A stretch of 64,000 bases of DNA from Variovorax atrisoli 110B (GTDB lineage: Bacteria; Pseudomonadota; Gammaproteobacteria; Burkholderiales; Burkholderiaceae_C), in the NCBI RefSeq assembly GCF_000382045.1, contig NZ_KB907450.1, positions 1 through 64,000 on the forward strand. Direction: 5' to 3'. This document shows, piece after piece, positions 51,157-63,372 of the stretch (positions are counted from its first letter, which is position 1; every line of letters starts with the position of its first letter). Below the pieces are notes generated by a model. That model made no database searches. It worked only from the letters and a program-made list of their open reading frames with translations, and had not been told where the DNA came from. The position numbers and the translations under genes are program-made.

Positions 51157-51828
51157 ATGACCCAGCTTCACCTGCCCCTGAAATTCCTCGCGCACGGCGC
51201 GCAACCCGATGCCCGCGAGCCCTGGCTGCTGGTGCTGATGCACGGCGTCGGCAGCAACGAGCAGGACCTGTTCGGCCTCGCGCGCATGATGCCGCCGCAG
51301 TTCCACGTGTTGAGCCTGCGCGCGCCCTATGTGCTGTCGCCCGACGCCTATGCGTGGTTCGAGTTCCAGGTGCTGCCCAACGGCGAGCGCCGCATCGACG
51401 AGGAGCAGGAGCGCGAAAGCCGCTTCCTCGTCGGCGAGATGGTCGCCTCGGCCGCGCAGCAGCTGGGCGTGCCGCCGGAGCGCGTGATCGTCGGCGGCTT
51501 CAGCCAGGGCGGGATCATGGCGCTGTCGCTGCTGCTGACCAGACCCGCGAGCGTGCGCGCCGCGATGGTGTGGCACAGCCGGCTGCTGCCGCAGGTGGTG
51601 CCGCACATCGCGCCGCCCGAGGCCTTCGAGGGCAAGGCGCTGTGGGTGAGCCACGGCAGCGCTGACAACGTGATTCCGCCGAGCGCGGCGCAGGCCACGC
51701 GCGAGCTGGCGCGCAGCCTGCCGCTGGCGCTGTCGGGCACGGACTTCCCCGGTGCGCACGAGATTCGCCCGGCCGAGCTGCAGGCCACGCTGGCGTGGCT
51801 GCAGTCGCTGAGCGCGCAGCCGGGCTGA
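51157..51828 (+). CDS. alpha/beta hydrolase, carboxylesterase/phospholipase type
   Basis: 223 residues. Nucleophile in GGFSQGGIM, acid in HGSADNVIP and His in FPGAHEIRP; LMHGVGSNEQDLFGLA forms the oxyanion region. This is the YpfH/carboxylesterase 2 group. Small and cytoplasmic; substrate unknown. Confidence 0.88.
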   Translation: MTQLHLPLKFLAHGAQPDAREPWLLVLMHGVGSNEQDLFGLARMMPPQFHVLSLRAPYVLSPDAYAWFEFQVLPNGERRIDEEQERESRFLVGEMVASAAQQLGVPPERVIVGGFSQGGIMALSLLLTRPASVRAAMVWHSRLLPQVVPHIAPPEAFEGKALWVSHGSADNVIPPSAAQATRELARSLPLALSGTDFPGAHEIRPAELQATLAWLQSLSAQPG

Positions 51829-51966
51829 ACCTGCCGAGCTTCTTGCTGAACTTCGGCGCGACAGCCGCGTCACAGGGCGTTACGACGAGGCGGGCCGGCC
51901 ATGACCCGATCTGGTGCACCATAGCCGCTCGCCTTCCTGACACTCCAGCACAAGGAAACCGCCCGT

Positions 51967-52881
51967 ATGTCCGACAGCGACAACCGCGACACCCGCGACG
52001 CCCCCGAGTTCAGACCCCGCCGTGAAACGCCCATCGGCACCATCGTCGTGGGCGTGCTCGTGCTGCTCGCAGCCGCGTTCTTCGGCTGGCGCTGGTATCA
52101 GCAGCAACAGCAGAAACCCGCCGATCCCGTGCCGGTGGCCGCCGCGCCCAACGACGCGCCTGCTGCACCCCCGCCTGCCGCAGCGCCCACGGGCCCGCAG
52201 AACCCGGTCGATGCGCTGGCGCAGCCTGACCCGGCATTGCCCAAGCTGGCCGATTCCGATGCGCGCGTGACGAAGGCGCTGAGCGAGCTTCTCGGCGCCA
52301 AGAGGGTCGCCGAGTTCCTGCGACCCGACGGCATCGTGCGGCGCTTCGTCGCCACCGTCGACAACCTGCCGCGCGAGCACGCGCCGCCAAGCGTGTGGCC
52401 GGTGCAGCCCGCGGGCCAGCGCTTCATCACCGAGGGGCCGCAGGGCGGGGTGCAGACCATCGCCGCCAACAACGCGGCGCGCTACAACGGCATCGTGCTG
52501 CTGGCCGAGTCGGTCGATCCGGCGAAGGCCGCCGCCGTGTATGCAAAGCTCTATCCGCTGTTCCAGCAGGCGTACGAAGAACTCGGCTATCCGGGCCGCT
52601 ACTTCAACGACAGGCTCATCGCCGTCATCGACCACCTGCTGCAGGCGCCGGAGCCCAAGGGCCCGGTGCAGGTGCGGCTTGTGGAGGTGAAGGGCGACGT
52701 GCCCTCGCAGCGCCCTTGGGTGCGCTACGAATACGTCGACCAGCAGCTGGAGTCGCTCTCCGCGGGCCAGAAGATCCTGGTGCGCATGGGGCCCGAGAAC
52801 GAGCGCAAGGCCAAGGCCAGCCTGCGCGGGCTGCGCCAGCAGATCGCCACCGGCGAGATCGCGAAGAAGAAGCAGCCCTGA
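51967..52881 (+). CDS. DUF3014 family membrane-anchored protein
   Basis: 304 residues. Short cytoplasmic N terminus, one membrane segment (GTIVVGVLVLLAAAFFGWRW), a Pro/Ala-rich linker to residue ~75, then the DUF3014 domain (DARVTKALSELLGAKRVAEF, IVRRFVATVDNLPRE, GIVLLAESVDP). The domain lies in the periplasm. Function unknown. Confidence 0.88.
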   Translation: MSDSDNRDTRDAPEFRPRRETPIGTIVVGVLVLLAAAFFGWRWYQQQQQKPADPVPVAAAPNDAPAAPPPAAAPTGPQNPVDALAQPDPALPKLADSDARVTKALSELLGAKRVAEFLRPDGIVRRFVATVDNLPREHAPPSVWPVQPAGQRFITEGPQGGVQTIAANNAARYNGIVLLAESVDPAKAAAVYAKLYPLFQQAYEELGYPGRYFNDRLIAVIDHLLQAPEPKGPVQVRLVEVKGDVPSQRPWVRYEYVDQQLESLSAGQKILVRMGPENERKAKASLRGLRQQIATGEIAKKKQP

Positions 52882-53002
52882 CGGCGGGGCTTGCCGGCGC
52901 CGTGGGTCTGCTCCGGCGCGCGATGTAGGCCCGCACCGATTGCACGGCTCCTCGGGGTCGCCGAGCCTTGGCTGGTCGAAAACCAAGCTCGGAGACACAC
53001 CC

Positions 53003-53257
53003 ATGAACCTGATGAACGTTGACCTCTACCAGAGTGCCACCGATTCGGAGAAATTCCTTGCGCTTCCCGCGGGCACCGACCCGGCCGAGCTGATGGGCCC
53101 GATGACCTTCGACCAGGACTACGCGCAGGTCAGGCGCTACCGCGAGGCATTCCAGTTCGATCCGTCCGAGCCCTACGCGGGCGTCAACGCCGCGAAGATC
53201 GCGGCGGACATCCTGACGGTGAAGTGGGCGACCTACCGCCGCGAGCCTTCGCAGTAG
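53003..53257 (+). CDS. small hypothetical protein
   Basis: 84 residues starting at ATG 53003 with GGAGAC 9 bp upstream. Sequence MNLMNVDLYQSATDSEKFLA to KWATYRREPSQ has no signal or membrane segment and fits no family I know. Its end faces gcvP with a 22-bp gap. Confidence 0.7.
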   Translation: MNLMNVDLYQSATDSEKFLALPAGTDPAELMGPMTFDQDYAQVRRYREAFQFDPSEPYAGVNAAKIAADILTVKWATYRREPSQ

Positions 53258-53279
53258 AAGGCTTCGCAGGGCCTTTCGC

Positions 53280-56195
<2,916 letters not shown>

Positions 56196-56363
56196 GGCAG
56201 GGCTGGTGATAAGAGCTTGGGGCGGGGGAGCGGGGTCAGAACGCGGAATTCGCGAAGGTTTTGCAGAGGTCGCGGAAGGAGAACCAGGAGTTGATTCGGT
56301 TTCTTCTGCGACTTCTGCCTGGTTCTTGTATTCCTTCTGCGTTCGGCTGTCCGATTTATGGGA

Positions 56364-56735
56364 TCAGGACTCGGCAGCGAACTTGTCGTACGAGGCCGCG
56401 TCCAGCAGCGCGTCGAGCTGCGAGGGGTCGCTCAGCTTGACCTTGAAGAACCAGCCGGCGGCCAGCGGGTCGCTGTTGGCGAGAGAGGGGTCGGCGCGCA
56501 GCGCTTCGTTCACTTCGGTGATTTCGCCCGAGACGGGCATGAACACGTCCGCGGCGGCCTTCACCGATTCGACGACACCGGCGACTTCGCCCTGGGCGAA
56601 GGTCTTGCCGATCTCGGGCAGGTCGACGAACACCACGTCGCCCAGCGCGTCCTGCGCATGCACGGTGATGCCGACGGTGGCCGCGTCGCCTTCGGCCGAC
56701 ACCCATTCGTGGTCCTTGGTGTACTTGATGCTCAT
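56364..56735 (-). CDS. gcvH: glycine cleavage system H protein
   Basis: 123 residues. The lipoyl Lys is Lys59 in VVESVKAAADVFMPVSGE. The barrel-sandwich fold shuttles the aminomethyl group between GcvP, GcvT and the L protein. Gap to gcvT 52 bp. Confidence 0.97.
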   Translation of the reverse strand: MSIKYTKDHEWVSAEGDAATVGITVHAQDALGDVVFVDLPEIGKTFAQGEVAGVVESVKAAADVFMPVSGEITEVNEALRADPSLANSDPLAAGWFFKVKLSDPSQLDALLDAASYDKFAAES

Positions 56736-56787
56736 GGTGGAAAAACTCCTCGTGGAAAAAATGTTTCGGGGTACAGAGCCTAGCCGT

Positions 56788-57960
56788 TCAGCCGCGGTAG
56801 TAGCGGGTGGGCACGAAGGGCATGGTCGACACTTCCATCGGCACCGGCTTGCCGCGCACGATGGCCTGCACGCGCGTGCCGGGTTCGGCGAACGCGGTGG
56901 CCACGTAGCCCATGGCGATGCAGCGGTCGGCCGTGGGGCCGAGCAGGCCGCTGGTGACGAGGCCGATGTCCTGGCCTTCGAAGGACTGCAGCACCGTGCC
57001 GTCGCGCACCGGAATGCGCTCCAGCGCCACGAGGCCCACGCGCTTGCGCTTCAGCGTGTCGTGGTCGGTGCGGCCGGCCGCGCCGGCGGTGGCCGTGGCG
57101 AGCTGCGCAAGCACCCTGGCCGCGCCCGGAAAACCGCCTTCGCGCGCACCGCCCGCGCGGCGCACCTTCTGCATCGCCCAGTTGAGCGAGGCCTCGACGG
57201 GCGTGGTGGTGGTGTCGATGTCGTTGCCGTAGAGGCACAGGCCCGCTTCGAGCCGCAGCGAATTGCGCGCGCCCAGGCCGATGGGCTTGACCTCGGGCTG
57301 GGCCAGCAGCAGGCGGGCGAGGCGTTCGGCGTCGGATTCGGCCACCGAGATCTCGAAGCCGTCTTCGCCGGTGTAGCCGCTGCGGGTGACGAAGGCCGCA
57401 ATGCCGCCGATCTGCACAGCGCCGCCAGTCATGAACACGAAGCGCTCGACGCCGGGCGACAACCGCGCCAGCGTGGCCGCGGCCTGCGGGCCCTGCAGCG
57501 CGAGCAGGGCATGGTCGGGCAAGGGGCGCACCTCGCAGCGCGAGCCGATCTTCTGCTGGATGTGGGCGATGTCGGCCACCTTGCAGGCGCCGTTGACGAT
57601 CACGAAGATCGAGCCGTTGCCCTCGTTGAAGAACATCAGGTCGTCGAGGATGCCGCCCTCGTCGTTCAGCAGCAGGCCGTAGCGCTGCTTGCCGGCGGGC
57701 AGGTCGATCACGTCGACGGGCATCAGGGTCTCGAACGCGGCCGCGGCGTCGGCGCCGACCAGGCGCAGCTGGCCCATGTGTGAGATGTCGAACAGACCGG
57801 CCGCGTCGCGCGTGTGCTTGTGCTCGGCCATCAGGCCGGCGGGGTACTGGACCGGCATCGAATAGCCGGCGAAGGGCACCATGCGTGCGCCCAGCTCCAG
57901 GTGGAGGTCGTACAGCGGCGTCTTGAGAAGTTCGGTAGCGGATGCGGAGGAAGCGGCCAC
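56788..57960 (-). CDS. gcvT: aminomethyltransferase (T protein)
   Basis: 390 residues. DISHMGQLRLVG, ARNSLRLEAGLCLYGNDI and VTSGLLGPT are conserved in GcvT. It releases ammonia from aminomethyl-lipoyl-GcvH and transfers the methylene to tetrahydrofolate. GTG at 57960 was chosen because TTTGGAG lies 7 bp upstream; a TTG at 57972 would overlap that site. First gene after the tandem glycine riboswitch. Confidence 0.95.
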   Translation of the reverse strand: MAASSASATELLKTPLYDLHLELGARMVPFAGYSMPVQYPAGLMAEHKHTRDAAGLFDISHMGQLRLVGADAAAAFETLMPVDVIDLPAGKQRYGLLLNDEGGILDDLMFFNEGNGSIFVIVNGACKVADIAHIQQKIGSRCEVRPLPDHALLALQGPQAAATLARLSPGVERFVFMTGGAVQIGGIAAFVTRSGYTGEDGFEISVAESDAERLARLLLAQPEVKPIGLGARNSLRLEAGLCLYGNDIDTTTTPVEASLNWAMQKVRRAGGAREGGFPGAARVLAQLATATAGAAGRTDHDTLKRKRVGLVALERIPVRDGTVLQSFEGQDIGLVTSGLLGPTADRCIAMGYVATAFAEPGTRVQAIVRGKPVPMEVSTMPFVPTRYYRG

Positions 57961-58013
57961 GGGGCACTCCAAAGGGGCAGTCGAAATCCATGACGCAAGC
58001 CATGGGCCACCCC

Positions 58014-58225
58014 TGCTGTCCGCTTTACCTGAGAGATTCGCCCCACGATCGGGGTTTGCTCCTTCGGTGGGCCGCTGCCTGTGTTTGGCGGCGGCCTCTC
58101 TCCAGCAAGGAAACGCCGGTTTTCACCGGCGCCTCGTCAGTCCTTTTGCCTGAGCGTTCGGGGGAAACTTCCCCCTGCGCCTTCGGCGGCCCCGGCATGC
58201 GGGGCTCTCTCCTGACCCCGGGAAG
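58014..58225 (-). promoter_or_regulatory. tandem glycine riboswitch of gcvTHP
   Basis: On the minus strand the first aptamer has GGAGAGAGCCCC, GCCGCCGAAGGCGCA and AACGCTCAGGCAAAAGGACTG. The second, after a linker with CGCCGGTGAAAACCGGCG, has GCTGGAGAGAGGC, CACCGAAGGAGCAAA and AATCTCTCAGGTAAAGCGGA. These are the conserved cores of both glycine aptamers. Glycine binding turns on gcvTHP. The switch ends about 55 bp before the gcvT start. Confidence 0.95.
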
Positions 58226-58270
58226 TGTAGTGGATCGCGCGGCATGGCCGGCGATTCAGGCTTTTTGCGA

Positions 58271-58681
58271 TCAGCGCGCCCACAGGTACCAGGCCCCGGC
58301 GGCGACCGCGATCCACACCGCCACGACCAGCGCGGCGCCCCAGCGGCTGGTCGGTCTGGCGCCGGCACGCTGGATCCAGGCATCGGCCTGCAAACGGCAT
58401 TCGGAGAGGACGGATGCCGGAATCAGCCTGATCGTGAGCCAGATCAGCCCCGGCAGCAGCAGCACGTCGTCGACGTAGCCCAGCACCGGCACGAAGTCGG
58501 GGATCAGGTCGATCGGGCTCAGGGCATAGGCCACCACGAACACGCCCAGCGCCTTGGCATACCAGGGCGTGGCGGCGTGCCGGCAGGCGAACCAGAGCGT
58601 GACGCCGTCGCGCTTGAGGCGCTTGGCCCAGTTGCGAAGGCGCTCGGACAGCGCGGGTGTGGGACGCGAGGAAAGATTCAC
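58271..58681 (-). CDS. YkvA/DUF1232 family membrane protein
   Basis: 136 residues. The DUF1232 core reads WYAKALGVFVVAYALSPIDL and IPDFVPVLGYVDDVLLLPG, with a further C-terminal helix. Two to three membrane segments. Function unknown. Confidence 0.88.
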   Translation of the reverse strand: MNLSSRPTPALSERLRNWAKRLKRDGVTLWFACRHAATPWYAKALGVFVVAYALSPIDLIPDFVPVLGYVDDVLLLPGLIWLTIRLIPASVLSECRLQADAWIQRAGARPTSRWGAALVVAVWIAVAAGAWYLWAR

Positions 58682-58714
58682 CCGGCGATGGTGTCACAGC
58701 CCCGGCCGGGGTCT

Positions 58715-59263
58715 TCAGTGAATCACTTCGGCCGGCGGCAGCAGCCGGTCGATGCGCTCGCGCAGCGATTCGGCGCGCTCCACGCCGGCGGTCTTCTCGA
58801 TCTCGGTGAGCATCAGCGCGGCGATGGTCAGCATCGCCTCGCGGTCGCGCGCCTCGCGCAGGGCGTCGCGCATCTGCAGTGCGAACTTAGGGTCGCGGCG
58901 CACGAACATGCGCTCGCAGATGTCGAACAGGAACATGCGCGTGGTCGCCAGCGAGCGCTTGCCGTCGAAGGTGTCGGCGGCGGTGGCGACCTGGATCGGC
59001 TCGACGGCCGGGATGGGCGAGGGCGCGGGCTGTGCGGGAGGCTCGGCCGGTGCGGCTGCAGCCTTGGGGCCCTGCAGGTAGCCCTTGTCGATCAGCGCCT
59101 GGATCGTCCGCTCGGCTTCATCGCGGTTGGGGAAGAGGGGACTGAAGTCGGTCAGGGAGCGCCGGCCGTCGGCCATCAGCAGCAGGGCGCGTTCGCGCTG
59201 GGTGAGCGTGCGCTGTCCGCCCTGGAGTTCGTTGCGCGCCTTGTCGGTCTTGGTGGGAAACAT
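58715..59263 (-). CDS. hypothetical protein with N-terminal winged-helix-like segment
   Basis: 182 residues. Residues ~15-60 (LTQRERALLLMADGRRSLTD, FPNRDEAERTIQALIDKGYL) look like a small winged helix; a Pro/Ala linker follows and then a helical domain (RDPKFALQMRDALREARD, AMLTIAALMLTEIEKTAG). No signal. The start MFPTKTDKA at 59263 was chosen by the visible helix start. Not a family I can name. Confidence 0.75.
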   Translation of the reverse strand: MFPTKTDKARNELQGGQRTLTQRERALLLMADGRRSLTDFSPLFPNRDEAERTIQALIDKGYLQGPKAAAAPAEPPAQPAPSPIPAVEPIQVATAADTFDGKRSLATTRMFLFDICERMFVRRDPKFALQMRDALREARDREAMLTIAALMLTEIEKTAGVERAESLRERIDRLLPPAEVIH

Positions 59264-59365
59264 GGCAGCCACAGCCTTGGGGAAACGAAGGCTGCAGCAT
59301 GGTTGCAAGCGGTGACACCTTCGTGAACCGTTTGGCTTACAGGGCCATTGGTCCGGGCGCCTGCA

Positions 59366-59860
59366 TCATCCGCCCGCGCCCTCCTTGCGGATCAGCCAGC
59401 GGCCCCCGACGCGCTGAAGCTCCAGCGTCTTGCGGCTTTTCTCGCGCAGCTTGTCGGCGCTGTAGGTCTGCTGGAAGCTGGCGGTGGCCGCCTGTCCCTT
59501 GAGGCTGATGACGAGGCTGTCGATCTCCACGCTGATTGCGGCCTTCTCCTCGATGCGGGCGCGGCGGTCGGCCTCCCATGCCTTGCGGTCCTGGCCGCGC
59601 GGCGGGGTGAAGTCGGGCGCGTAGGCGGCAAGGTAGCGAGTCACGTCGCGTGCGGACCATGCCGCGGCCCAGGCGCGCACTGCAGACTCGACTTCACGGA
59701 TGCCTGCTGCGGGATCGGCCGGCGCGGCGGCGGCTGCCGGCGTCGTCGGCGCTATTGGCGCGACCGGCGCTCCTGGCGCTACCGCCGTCGTCGGTCCGGC
59801 GCCGAAGGCAGCCGGAGCCAGCAGCGTGCTCCCCAGTACGCAGCTCAGGAATCGATTCAT
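59366..59860 (-). CDS. exported Cds6/SnoaL-like domain protein
   Basis: 164 residues. Signal peptide (MNRFLSCVLGSTLLAPAAFG), an Ala/Pro/Thr linker to residue ~50, then an NTF2-like fold: VRAWAAAWSARDVTRYLAAY, APDFTPPRGQDRKAWEADR, RIEEKAAISVEIDS and WLIRKEG. This is the C-terminal module found in Cds6-type L,D-transpeptidases, here alone. Periplasmic; likely a binding or scaffold protein. Confidence 0.82.
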   Translation of the reverse strand: MNRFLSCVLGSTLLAPAAFGAGPTTAVAPGAPVAPIAPTTPAAAAAPADPAAGIREVESAVRAWAAAWSARDVTRYLAAYAPDFTPPRGQDRKAWEADRRARIEEKAAISVEIDSLVISLKGQAATASFQQTYSADKLREKSRKTLELQRVGGRWLIRKEGAGG

Positions 59861-59941
59861 GGCGCAGTGTCCCTCCTCGTCGTTTCGCCGGCCCTTCGGC
59901 CCTGCGCCCGATTCTGGCAGCGAACATGCGTCGGGCCGCTT

Positions 59942-61132
59942 TCAGGCGGCGGCTCCCTCGGCGTCGACGGGCATCGTCTGCATGGTGCGGTTGCGCAGCC
60001 GCAGCGCGAGCACCGCCGCCACGCACAGCAGGCAGAGCACGGCGGTCAGCGTCACGCCGAGGCCGCGCGCGTCCGACAGCATGCCGAAGAGCGGCGAGAC
60101 CAGCCCGCCCACCGACAGCGCCAGCCCCAGCGCGATGCCGCTGGCGGTGGCCGGGTTGCGCGGAAGGTAGTCCTGCGCGAGCGTCACCTGCGCCGCGAAG
60201 GGCAGGAACATGCACAGGCCGAAGAGCCCGGTGCAGGCCAGCGCCCAGCCGGCGCTCGGTGCGAGCACGATGCCCGCGAGCGAGGGCAGCGCGAAGAGGT
60301 AGCCCGCGCGGATCGTGCCCATGCGCCCGATGCGGTCGCCCAGCCACCCACCGAGCAGCGTGCCGACCGCGCCCGCCGCCGTGAACGCGGTGAGCGCCGC
60401 CGCGCCCTGGAAGGCCGAGCCGTGCAGGTCGCGCGTGATGCGCAGCGACAGCATCGACATCACCGTGACGTATGGGATCGACCAGCCCACGATCGTCGCC
60501 ACTAGCAGCCCGAAGGCGCGCCAGTCGTTGTGCGGCTTCATCAGATGGTCGCCGGCCTTTCGCGCCCCCGCGGCGGCGCTGCCCGAGGCCGCTCCGCGCC
60601 GCGTGTTCACGACGAACCACACCAGGCCCATCGCCAGCGCGGGCACGCCCAGCAGGTAGCTGCGCGACAGGCTGCCGCCGCCCACGGCCGTGGCCGCCAG
60701 CACCGGCGCGAACGAGGCGCCGATGGTGCCGCCCACGGAGAACACGCTCATCGCCTTTTGCGAGCCGCCGCCGGCCGCGCGTGCAGCCACCGTGGCCGGC
60801 GGGTGGTAAGCCGCGATGCCCAGGCCGCACAGCGCCATCGCGATCCAGGTCAGCAGGTAGCTCTGGCTCAGCCCCGCCAGCACCACGCCCAGCGCGGCCA
60901 CCAGGAAGCCCGTGGGCACCAGCCAGCTGCGCGGGTGGCGGTCGGCGTACAGGCCGAACAGCGGCTGCACCACGCTCGACAGGCCCGTGGCCGCCAGCAT
61001 CAGCCCGCTGACGGCGGTGTAGCTGTAGCCGCGCTCCAGCACCATGAACGGCAGCAGGGCGGGCACGAGGCCCTGGTAGAGGTCGTTGACGGCATGGGTG
61101 CCGGTGAGCAGCCCGAGTCGGCGCTTGTTCAT
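59942..61132 (-). CDS. MFS transporter, fosmidomycin-resistance (Fsr) type
   Basis: 396 residues, twelve predicted membrane segments. THAVNDLYQGLVPALLPFMV in the first segment and GLYADRHPRSWLVP between 2 and 3 match the Fsr group. The family exports small drugs or metabolites. Divergent from an AraC regulator 97 bp away, with an inverted repeat between. The start MNKRRLG at 61132 was chosen by family. Confidence 0.9.
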   Translation of the reverse strand: MNKRRLGLLTGTHAVNDLYQGLVPALLPFMVLERGYSYTAVSGLMLAATGLSSVVQPLFGLYADRHPRSWLVPTGFLVAALGVVLAGLSQSYLLTWIAMALCGLGIAAYHPPATVAARAAGGGSQKAMSVFSVGGTIGASFAPVLAATAVGGGSLSRSYLLGVPALAMGLVWFVVNTRRGAASGSAAAGARKAGDHLMKPHNDWRAFGLLVATIVGWSIPYVTVMSMLSLRITRDLHGSAFQGAAALTAFTAAGAVGTLLGGWLGDRIGRMGTIRAGYLFALPSLAGIVLAPSAGWALACTGLFGLCMFLPFAAQVTLAQDYLPRNPATASGIALGLALSVGGLVSPLFGMLSDARGLGVTLTAVLCLLCVAAVLALRLRNRTMQTMPVDAEGAAA

Positions 61133-61173
61133 GACGGATGCTTCTTTCGTTTGCGGTAGGAGTGAAAAAAGCA

Positions 61174-61208
61174 TCGTAGGAAGCCGTGAGAAGATGTTCC
61201 TGCTACGA
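61174..61208. promoter_or_regulatory. inverted repeat in Fsr/AraC divergent region
   Basis: TCGTAG (61174-61179) and CTACGA (61203-61208) form an inverted pair, with inner GGAA/TTCC also matching. The spacing (centres 29 bp apart) fits an AraC-type or dimer operator between divergent genes. Confidence 0.4.
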
Positions 61209-61229
61209 ATTGGCAAGCATCGTCGAGAA

Positions 61230-62009
61230 ATGGACAAAGCGATCGACCTCCGCCCCGAGCAAGGCGAATCCACCCCGCGCGCGGTCGCGGTGCTGGCGAC
61301 CGACCCTGCCGGCGACGCCTTCATTCCGCCGCACACGCACCGGCGCGGCCAGCTCATCCACGCGATCTCGGGCGTGATGCTGGTGAGCGCCGCCGCCGGC
61401 AGCTGGGTGGTGCCGACCGGCCGCGGCGTGTGGGTGCCCGGCGGCATGGAGCACCGCATCCGCATGGCCGGCGAGGTTCGCATGCGCACGGTGTTCGTCG
61501 AGCCGGGCACGCGTGCCGACCTGGGCAGCGAATGCCGCGTGATCCACGTCGGCGCGCTGCTGCGGGAGCTGATCGTCACGGCCGTGTCGCTGCCGCTGGA
61601 CTACGCGCCGGGCAGCCGCGACGAGCGCGTGATGGAGCTGATCCTCGACGAGATCGAGGCCGCGCCGGCGCTCTCGCTGCATGTGCCGATGCCGCGCCAT
61701 GCCCGGCTGGCCGCGTTGTGCGAGGAACTGGTGCGCGATCCTTCGCTGCCCGCGACGCTGGACGAGTGGGCCTCGCGCCTGCACATGAACACCCGCACGC
61801 TCGCGCGCCTGTTCCAGCGCGAGACGGGAATGAACTTCGGGGCTTGGTGCCGGCAGGCGAGGCTGCTGCTGAGCCTGCCCCGGCTGGCAGCGGGCGCGTC
61901 GATCCTGGAGGTGGCGCTGGCCCACGGCTACGAGAGCCCGAGCGCCTTCACCGCCATGTTCCGGCGCACGCTGGGCGTGCCGCCGAGCGTGTACCTGCGC
62001 CGCGACTGA
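61230..62009 (+). CDS. AraC-family transcriptional regulator
   Basis: 259 residues: N-terminal cupin (IPPHTHRRGQLIHAISGVML, WVVPTGRGVWVPGGMEHRI) and C-terminal AraC domain (TLDEWASRLHMNTRTLARLF, SILEVALAHGYESPSAFTAM, FRRTLGVPPSVYL). This layout matches the YdhB/NimR group, which control a neighbouring efflux carrier. It likely controls the divergent Fsr-like gene. The stop abuts that of the convergent TRAP gene. Confidence 0.92.
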   Translation: MDKAIDLRPEQGESTPRAVAVLATDPAGDAFIPPHTHRRGQLIHAISGVMLVSAAAGSWVVPTGRGVWVPGGMEHRIRMAGEVRMRTVFVEPGTRADLGSECRVIHVGALLRELIVTAVSLPLDYAPGSRDERVMELILDEIEAAPALSLHVPMPRHARLAALCEELVRDPSLPATLDEWASRLHMNTRTLARLFQRETGMNFGAWCRQARLLLSLPRLAAGASILEVALAHGYESPSAFTAMFRRTLGVPPSVYLRRD

Positions 62010-63287
62010 CTATCTCGCGTAGACCAGATCCCGCAGCGCCAGCGAGATCCACGGCACGTAGGTGATCACCATCAGGCAAGCGAGGATCACCAGCACGAAC
62101 GGCACGAGATGCCTCACGATGCGGTCGAGCGAGATGCGCGCCACCGTGCAGGCCGCGAACAGGTTCACGCCGAAGGGCGGGGTGATCATGCCGAGCGCGA
62201 GGTTCACCACCATGATCAGGCCGAAGTGCACCGGGTCGATGCCGAAGTGCACCGCCACCGGCGCCAGGATCGGCGCGAGCACGATGATCGCCGCGCTGGT
62301 CTCGATGAACATGCCGATCACGAAGAGCGCCGCGTTCACGCCCAGCAGGAACATCGCCGGCGACTTCAGCACCTCCTGCAGCCAGTGGCCGATCGCATCG
62401 GGCACGCCGGCACGGGTGATCAGGAACGCGAACAGGCCCGCGTTGGCGATGATGAACATGATCACCGCCGACGACACCACCGACTTGCGCAGGATCGCGT
62501 AGAGGTCGCCCAGCCTGATCTCGCGGTAGATCAGCATGCCCACCACCAGTGCGTAGAACACCGCCACCGCAGAGGCTTCGGTCGGCGTGAAGATACCGCC
62601 GTAGATGCCGCCGAGGATGATCACCGGCATCAGCAGCGCCCAGCCGGCCTGCCACAGCGCGCGCCCGAAAGGCATGCGGCCTTCGCCGTCGTTCTTGCCC
62701 CAGCCCTTCCACTTGCAGTAGACCCATACGAACAGCATCAGCGCGAGGCTGATCAGGATGCCGGGTCCGAAGCCCGCGATGAACAGCTCGCCGATGGACA
62801 CCTCGGCGCTCACGCCGTACAGGATCATCGGGATCGACGGCGGGATGATCACGCCCAGCTCCGCGCTGGTGGCCTGGAGCGCCGCAGCGTACGAGGTCGG
62901 ATAGCCGTGCTTGATGAGCGCAGGGATCAGGATGGCGCCGATCGCGAAGGTGGTTGCCACCGACGACCCCGACACCGCGGCGAAGATCATGCAGGTGAGC
63001 ACGCAGGTCATCGGCAGGCCGCCCTGCACGCCGCCCACGATGCTCTTGGCGAACTCCACTAGGCGCCGCGAGATGCCGCCGGTCTCCATCAGGTTGCCGG
63101 CCAGGATGAAGAACGGAATGGCCGCCAGCGGAAACTTGTTGATCGAGTTGAACATCTCCTTCACGGAGATCAGCATGTTGGCGTTGCTCACCTGGATGCC
63201 CAGGATCGACGCCAGCCCGATGGACACCGCCACCGAGATCGACAGTGCGAAGCACAGCACCATCGTCGCAACCATCACGGTGCTCAT
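62010..63287 (-). CDS. dctM: TRAP transporter large permease (DctM)
   Basis: 425 residues, about twelve membrane segments. AAIPFFILAGNLMETGGISR, VSGSSVATTFAIGAILIPAL and the late GMITPPFGVNLFAA are DctM hallmarks. It forms the Na+-driven channel of a TRAP system with DctQ and DctP encoded upstream on the same strand. Substrate class (organic acids) by family. Confidence 0.95.
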   Translation of the reverse strand: MSTVMVATMVLCFALSISVAVSIGLASILGIQVSNANMLISVKEMFNSINKFPLAAIPFFILAGNLMETGGISRRLVEFAKSIVGGVQGGLPMTCVLTCMIFAAVSGSSVATTFAIGAILIPALIKHGYPTSYAAALQATSAELGVIIPPSIPMILYGVSAEVSIGELFIAGFGPGILISLALMLFVWVYCKWKGWGKNDGEGRMPFGRALWQAGWALLMPVIILGGIYGGIFTPTEASAVAVFYALVVGMLIYREIRLGDLYAILRKSVVSSAVIMFIIANAGLFAFLITRAGVPDAIGHWLQEVLKSPAMFLLGVNAALFVIGMFIETSAAIIVLAPILAPVAVHFGIDPVHFGLIMVVNLALGMITPPFGVNLFAACTVARISLDRIVRHLVPFVLVILACLMVITYVPWISLALRDLVYAR

Positions 63288-63372
63288 GATCCAGCCCCCA
63301 CTGTCGGCATTTCGTGTCCTTGCGGCTCCTCAGGGGAGCCGTTCGCCCGCATGGGGCGGCCCGGCGCGGCGC

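Noticed and set aside
57961..57972. TTG start of gcvT
   Set aside because: It falls on the likely ribosome binding site for GTG 57960.
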